Part shown: positions 18,552-21,986 of the stretch, one piece after another
How positions within the stretch are numbered: the first letter of the stretch is position 1
Layout of the letters: every line of letters begins with the position of its first letter
Virus record (IMG/VR): IMGVR_UViG_3300033148_000307
Span: 1-21,986 of that record
DNA from: a virus
DNA length: 21,986 nucleotides
Reading direction: 5' to 3' (one strand)
Position numbers and translations under genes: made by a program
The notes under the pieces: generated by a model
Seen by the model: the letters and a program-made list of their open reading frames with translations, nothing else
Told to the model about the DNA's origin: nothing
Database searches by the model: none

Positions 18552-19609
18552 GAGAAAGTAAACCAAATAAAACTTTCAGGGTTTCATCTGTTATGGGTAA
18601 ATTTGATTTACAAACTGAACATATTAAAGAACATTTTCAAGGAAGTATAGATATGCCAAATAATTGGCAAATTGGTTTGATTGTTGGCAATAGTGGAACA
18701 GGTAAAACAACAATAGCAAAAGAATTATTTAAAGATGCTTATGTTACTAATTTTGACTATAAAGCAGAAACAATTTTAGATGATATGCCTGAAACAGCTT
18801 CAGTAGATGATATAACTAAAATTTTTAATAGTGTTGGATTCAGTTCTCCACCAAGTTGGTTGAAGCCTTATTCAGTATTATCAAATGGTCAAAAAATGAG
18901 AGTTGATTTAGCAAATGCCCTTTTAAAAGAAGATGACTTAATAGTGTTTGATGAGTTTACATCAGTAGTTGATAGAAATGTAGCTAAAATAGGTTCTTAT
19001 GCAATGCAAAAAGCAATAAGAAAGTCAGACAAGCAATTTATAGCAGTAACTTGTCATCATGATGTCCAAGATTGGTTATTACCAGATTGGGTCTTTAATA
19101 CAGATAGTATGACCTTTCAAATACTTGAAGGGCAAAAAAAAAATAGACCAAAAGTTAAATTTGAAATATTCAAAACAAGAGATAAGTCAGTTTGGAGAAT
19201 ATTTGCTAAACACCACTATTTGAGTCATAGTCATAATAATGCAGCACATACTTATGTAGCTTATGTTAATGAACAGATAGCAGGATTTATAAGCATATTA
19301 CATTTACCTAATAAAAAACCTAATTTAAAAAAAGTGCATAGATTAGTAATATTACCAGACTATCAAGGAATAGGAATAGGAGGAAGATTGTTAGACTTTA
19401 TAGCAAAGAAATATACAGACGATAAATTTGTAATGGGAATAACAACATCAGCACCAAGTTTAATATTTTCACTTAAAAGACATAAAGATTGGAAATGTTA
19501 TTTTTTTGGAAGAAATACAGGCAAACAAAAAATGGTAGGATTTAATAAAACAAGTACTAAAAATAGAATAACCGCAGCATTTAGATATATACAAAATGGA
19601 ACAAAATAG
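18530..19609 (+). CDS. ABC-type ATPase fused to GNAT acyltransferase domain
   Basis: The 359-residue protein has two domains. Residues 1-205 form an ABC-type ATPase: Walker A GNSGTGKTT (53-61), signature-like LSNGQKMRVDLA (117-128), Walker B DLIVFDEFTSVVD (136-148) and an H-loop CHHDVQDW. There are no membrane segments, so it is not a transporter. Residues 210-345 resemble a GNAT acyltransferase: WRIFAKHHYLSHSHNNAAHT, then YVAYVNEQIAGFISILHLP, with HRLVILPDYQGIGIG (270-284) supplying the acyl-CoA pyrophosphate loop. The HHYLS start is shared with Mom-like GNATs that modify DNA bases in phage Mu. DNA modification is therefore an attractive inference, not shown. Start ATG 18530 lies within the ParB-like gene. 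Its end overlaps the terminase small subunit gene by 14 bases. Confidence 0.75.
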   Translation: MPNFDILRESKPNKTFRVSSVMGKFDLQTEHIKEHFQGSIDMPNNWQIGLIVGNSGTGKTTIAKELFKDAYVTNFDYKAETILDDMPETASVDDITKIFNSVGFSSPPSWLKPYSVLSNGQKMRVDLANALLKEDDLIVFDEFTSVVDRNVAKIGSYAMQKAIRKSDKQFIAVTCHHDVQDWLLPDWVFNTDSMTFQILEGQKKNRPKVKFEIFKTRDKSVWRIFAKHHYLSHSHNNAAHTYVAYVNEQIAGFISILHLPNKKPNLKKVHRLVILPDYQGIGIGGRLLDFIAKKYTDDKFVMGITTSAPSLIFSLKRHKDWKCYFFGRNTGKQKMVGFNKTSTKNRITAAFRYIQNGTK

Positions 19610-19952
19610 AACACAAATCGCAAAAGACAGAATGATAAAAGCACTAGAGTCAAGTCTAGGAGTAGTAACAACTGCATTAAAAACAACTAATCTGTCAAGA
19701 ACTAATTATTATAGATGGCTTAAAGAAGACGAAGAATTTGCGCAAAAAGTAAAAGAAGTTGAAGTAATTGCAAAAGATTTTATTAAGTCAAAATATTATG
19801 AATGTATAAAAGATAAAGTACCTTCAGTAGTTTTACATGGTGCAAAAACTCAATTAGGTTGGAATGAAACTAATAAAATAGATGTAACATCAGGAAATGA
19901 GCCTATACATACTCCACTAATAACATTCTACAAAACTGAGACTGAATCATAA
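19596..19952 (+). CDS. terS: Terminase small subunit (HTH type)
   Basis: The 118-residue protein has a helix-turn-helix in ALESSLGVVTTALKTTNLSR followed by TNYYRWLKEDEEFAQKV, the pattern of small terminase subunits with a Helix-turn-helix 'SRxxYYxWLKED' recognition helix. A coiled helix (AKDFIKSKYYECIKDK) and the typical SVVLHGAKTQLGWNE follow. It would recognise the packaging site and present DNA to the large subunit, whose frame overlaps its end. The C-terminal tail (TPLITFYKTETES) is a likely contact to the large subunit. Size and order are as expected. Confidence 0.8.
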   Translation: MEQNRTQIAKDRMIKALESSLGVVTTALKTTNLSRTNYYRWLKEDEEFAQKVKEVEVIAKDFIKSKYYECIKDKVPSVVLHGAKTQLGWNETNKIDVTSGNEPIHTPLITFYKTETES

Positions 19953-21141
19953 ATACAATCCTTTATTTGAATCTGATGCTCGTTATTTTATTATAACAGG
20001 AGGTCGTGGTTCTGGTAAGTCATTTGCTGTTACAGTATTTTTAACTTTATTGACAATGGTAAAAGGGATTAGAGTTTTGTTTACTAGATATACAATGGTA
20101 TCTGCTCATTTGTCTATTATACCTGAATTTTTACAAAAGATAGGTTTGCTTGGATATAATGATAATGTATTTTATGTAAATAAAGCAGAAGTAATAAATA
20201 CACAAAGCAAAAGTGATATTCTATTTAGAGGTATAAAAACATCAGCAGGAAATCAAACTGCGAGTTTAAAATCATTACAAGGAATAAGTTGTTGGGTATT
20301 AGATGAAGCTGAAGAACTTATAGATGAAAATACTTTTGATACTATTGACCTTAGTATTAGAGAAAAAAATATTCAAAATAGAGTTATACTCATATTAAAC
20401 CCAGTAACTAAAGAACATTGGATATATAATAGATTTTTTGAAAGCAAAGGCGTAGAAGGTGGTTTTAATGGTGTTAAAGACAATGTATGTTATATACATA
20501 GTACATATCTAGATAATATAGAAAACCTCTCACAAAGCTTCTTAGAGCGTATAAAAACTATAAAACATAACAACTTTAAAAAGTATAGCCATAAAATTCT
20601 TGGAGGGTGGTTAGATAAAGCTGAGGGGGTTGTATTTGAAAATTGGAGTATAGGAGAATTTAATCCTGATGGATTGCAGACTTCTTGTGGAATGGATTTT
20701 GGATTTTCAATAGACCCTGATTCATTAACAGAAGTAGCTATTGATAAAAAGAAAATGAAGATATATTTAAAAGAACATATCTATCAAAATGGTTTAAAAT
20801 CTCATGAATTAGCAAAGATAATATTAGATAAAATAGGAAATATGCTTATTATCGCAGATAGTGCAGAACCTAGACTAATTGCAGACTTAAAGCATTTAGG
20901 AGTTAATATAAGACCTGTAAAAAAAGGAACTATTGAAAGTGGAGTAACAAGAATGCAAGATTTCCATTTAGTTATATCTCCTGAATCAACTAATATAGCT
21001 AAAGAATTGAATAACTATATTTATGCAGATAAGGGTTCAAAATTATATGTAGATTCATTTAACCATGCAATAGATGGAGTGCGTTATAATATTATATATC
21101 ACTTAGATAATCCTAATGCAGGTAGGTATTTTGTGCAATAG
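19936..21141 (+). CDS. terL: Terminase large subunit, probable CTG start
   Basis: The reading frame contains Walker A GGRGSGKSF (near 20005-20030), the Walker B/catalytic part CWVLDEAEELIDENTFD, a motor-coupling region (ILILNPVTKEHW), and the nuclease part with CGMDFGFSIDPDSL, IIADSAEPRLIADL and NHAIDGVRYNI. This is an ATPase plus RNase-H-like nuclease that drives and cuts DNA during packaging. The first ATG at 20050 lies after Walker A and would make a non-functional motor. The frame is open only back to 19924, and no ATG, GTG or TTG exists there. CTG at 19936 (then RLNHKYNPLFESDARYF) or CTG at 19942 is the best start, giving about 401 residues and overlapping the small subunit gene. The ATP motor and nuclease are well supported; the start is inference. 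Confidence 0.85.
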   Translation: MRLNHKYNPLFESDARYFIITGGRGSGKSFAVTVFLTLLTMVKGIRVLFTRYTMVSAHLSIIPEFLQKIGLLGYNDNVFYVNKAEVINTQSKSDILFRGIKTSAGNQTASLKSLQGISCWVLDEAEELIDENTFDTIDLSIREKNIQNRVILILNPVTKEHWIYNRFFESKGVEGGFNGVKDNVCYIHSTYLDNIENLSQSFLERIKTIKHNNFKKYSHKILGGWLDKAEGVVFENWSIGEFNPDGLQTSCGMDFGFSIDPDSLTEVAIDKKKMKIYLKEHIYQNGLKSHELAKIILDKIGNMLIIADSAEPRLIADLKHLGVNIRPVKKGTIESGVTRMQDFHLVISPESTNIAKELNNYIYADKGSKLYVDSFNHAIDGVRYNIIYHLDNPNAGRYFVQ

Positions 21142-21143
21142 AA

Positions 21144-21170
21144 AAGGGGCGTCATAATGACAACCCCCTT
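21144..21170 (+). other. GC-rich hairpin after terminase
   Basis: AAGGGG (21144-21149) pairs with CCCCTT (21165-21170), and inside it GTCAT-A-ATGAC (21151-21161) forms a second stem. It starts three bases after the terminase stop. A second GAGGGGCG (21196-21203) repeats part of the left arm. There is no T-tract on the plus strand, so it is not a standard terminator. A micro-ORF of 22 codons from 21157 is too weak to claim. Confidence 0.4.
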
Positions 21171-21237
21171 AAAGAAATGGAAACTAAATAGAAATGAGGG
21201 GCGAATATACAAAACTTTAAACTAAATACTAACTTTT

Positions 21238-21250
21238 TACATTATATATT
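21238..21250 (+). promoter_or_regulatory. TTACATTATATAT control element, fifth copy
   Basis: TTACATTATATATT runs into the ATG at 21251. It shares TTACATTATAT with the other copies and lies in an otherwise gene-free gap after terminase, so it probably starts the tail transcript. Confidence 0.5.
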
Positions 21251-21892
21251 ATGAAGGTCAAAATAAACAAAGACAAAAAAACTAAAACTTACAAAGTAAT
21301 TGAGAGTTGGTCAGATGTTACTTTAGAGAGTTGGTTAAGATTGATAGATTTTAACAAAGAAGGAAAAAGCAAAGAAGCTTTAAATACAATTGCTGAATTA
21401 TCTAATATACCTAAAAAACTAATTAATGTTTTGAGTATAAAAGATATTGCGATTATTATGGGAGAAATATCAAGAATACAAAGTAAAGAAAATACAGAAT
21501 TAAAAAAGATTATAAAAGTAGAAGGAATTGAATATGGTTTCCATCCTGATTTAGATGAAATTACTTTAGGAGAATATGCAGATATAGAAACATTTGTAAA
21601 ATTAGGAATTGACAAGCATTTGCCTGAATTAATGGCAATCCTTTTTAGACCTGTTGTAGAAAAGAAAAACGATATATATGTAATAGAAGCTTACGATGGC
21701 AAAATTAAAATAAGGGCAGAGATAATGAAGAAGATGCCTGCTGAACAAGTTCAAGCTGCTCTGGTTTTTTTTTGGAGTTTCGTAAACGCATTGTTAAAGA
21801 CTTTGCCATTGTGTTTGACGGAACAGATGAAGGAAACGAAAACGCAATTGCATCAGAAAGCTTCGCAGAAAAGTGGGGTTGGTTTGGTGTAA
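21251..21892 (+). CDS. Tail assembly protein candidate, zero-frame product
   Basis: The 213-residue zero-frame product starts with MKVKINKDKKTKTYKVIESW and has a helical body (LNTIAELSNIPKKLINVLSI, IAIIMGEISRI). It then has a beta/helix part (IEYGFHPDLDEITLGEYADI) and LPELMAILFRPVVEKKNDIY. Such proteins commonly occur ahead of tape measures in Bacteroidetes phages, and I regard a tail assembly chaperone or hub-type role as plausible. At 21765-21773 a T9 run is reached. Beyond it the zero-frame tail (WSFVNALLKTLPLCLTEQ) is poorly protein-like, whereas the -1 frame continues with a convincing sequence. Either programmed frameshifting or a sequencing or assembly error in the T run explains this. 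The start is set by the control element directly upstream. Confidence 0.65.
   Translation: MKVKINKDKKTKTYKVIESWSDVTLESWLRLIDFNKEGKSKEALNTIAELSNIPKKLINVLSIKDIAIIMGEISRIQSKENTELKKIIKVEGIEYGFHPDLDEITLGEYADIETFVKLGIDKHLPELMAILFRPVVEKKNDIYVIEAYDGKIKIRAEIMKKMPAEQVQAALVFFWSFVNALLKTLPLCLTEQMKETKTQLHQKASQKSGVGLV
21765..21774 (+). other. T9 slippery run, candidate -1 frameshift site
   Basis: The zero-frame codons are GTT TTT TTT TGG. T-TTT-TTT (21766-21772) is a canonical X-XXY-YYZ -1 slippery heptamer. After slipping, translation continues TTG GAG TTT. Programmed -1 frameshifts are a known feature of tail assembly chaperone genes in front of the tape measure. A lost T in the run would mimic the same result. 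Confidence 0.5.
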
Positions 21893-21986
21893 TGCACAGG
21901 CTCTGTAATCAAGAGCTAAGTAAGTTAGAAAGTATAACAAATTTGAGTTTATTGGAGTGCCTAACTTGGTTAAGTTATGAAACAGA
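21772..21986 (+). CDS. -1 frame continuation of the tail assembly gene (runs off window)
   Basis: From the slippery run, the -1 frame reads LEFRKRIVKDFAIVFDGTDE, then SFAEKWGWFGVMHRLCNQEL and SLLECLTWLSYE, with 71 codons and no stop to the end of the window. The FAEKWGWF and ECLTWLSYE blocks look like a conserved tail-related domain, and the mix of aromatic, charged and hydrophobic residues is protein-like. The zero frame stops at 21892, over 90 bases earlier. The fused product would exceed 245 residues. Not a separate gene in my view, but the extension of the 21251 gene. Confidence 0.55.
   Translation, partial: MEFRKRIVKDFAIVFDGTDEGNENAIASESFAEKWGWFGVMHRLCNQELSKLESITNLSLLECLTWLSYET

Noticed and set aside
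18530-19609. ABC transporter ATP-binding protein
   Set aside because: There is no membrane segment or permease gene nearby, and the C-terminal GNAT domain points to a cytoplasmic enzyme.
21157-21225. 22-codon micro-ORF after terminase
   Set aside because: It overlaps the hairpin, has no coupling and is too short to support.
21289-21615. 108-codon minus-strand frame under the tail assembly gene
   Set aside because: It is a shadow of the plus-strand gene, rich in Ser/Ile from reversed Glu/Asp/Lys codons.

Overview
The window looks like part of the genome of a tailed double-stranded DNA phage infecting a member of the Bacteroidetes, probably a flavobacterium-like host. The grounds are the very AT-rich sequence, the near absence of Shine-Dalgarno sites in favour of A-rich leaders, the ubiquitous TAATG and ATGA stop/start overlaps, and gene families typical of Bacteroidetes phages: a DUF3127-type single-strand binding protein, a DUF7659-type protein, an XkdF-like protease with a Cys-rich N-terminus, and a portal with a C-terminal YKGG(x)NCxH domain. 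These family assignments come from recalled family features, not from a database search. Every gene I accept is on the plus strand. No integrase, repressor, rRNA or tRNA is visible.

Layout. 1-2558: end of a tail gene, a fibre-like protein and a short tape-measure-like protein. 2595-8982: head and tail assembly genes (XkdF-like protease, acidic scaffold, major capsid protein, tail-tube-like protein, an unknown structural protein, portal fused to a minor-head-like domain, head-tail connector). 8982-10716: lysis region (small membrane proteins and an M15 peptidase endolysin) followed by a metallophosphoesterase. 10717-10893: a gene-poor AT-rich regulatory junction. 10894-15756: early and replication genes (small unknowns, DUF7659-like protein, candidate annealing protein, SSB, DnaA-domain-IV-like protein, winged-helix initiator, HTH protein, NinG-like nuclease). 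15778-18007: a candidate sigma factor followed by a string of very small coupled genes, zinc-finger proteins and a DUF3310-like protein. 18033-21141: ParB-like protein, ABC-ATPase/GNAT fusion, and terminase small and large subunits. 21251 to the end: a probable tail assembly gene with a T9 slippery run and a coding-like continuation in the -1 frame that runs off the window.

How it works together. Packaging (terminase), head (protease, scaffold, capsid, portal) and tail genes make the virion. The endolysin and holin-like proteins release it. The early block supplies SSB, annealing and replication initiator proteins but no polymerase, primase or helicase, so host replication enzymes are probably recruited, unless they are encoded outside the window. 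A recurring TTACATTATATAA-like element lies directly upstream of five genes, four of them in structural or packaging-adjacent positions. With the phage's own sigma-like protein it forms a candidate late-gene control system. The most interesting accessory unit is the overlapping ParB-like plus ABC-ATPase-GNAT pair, a candidate DNA-modification module beside the terminase.
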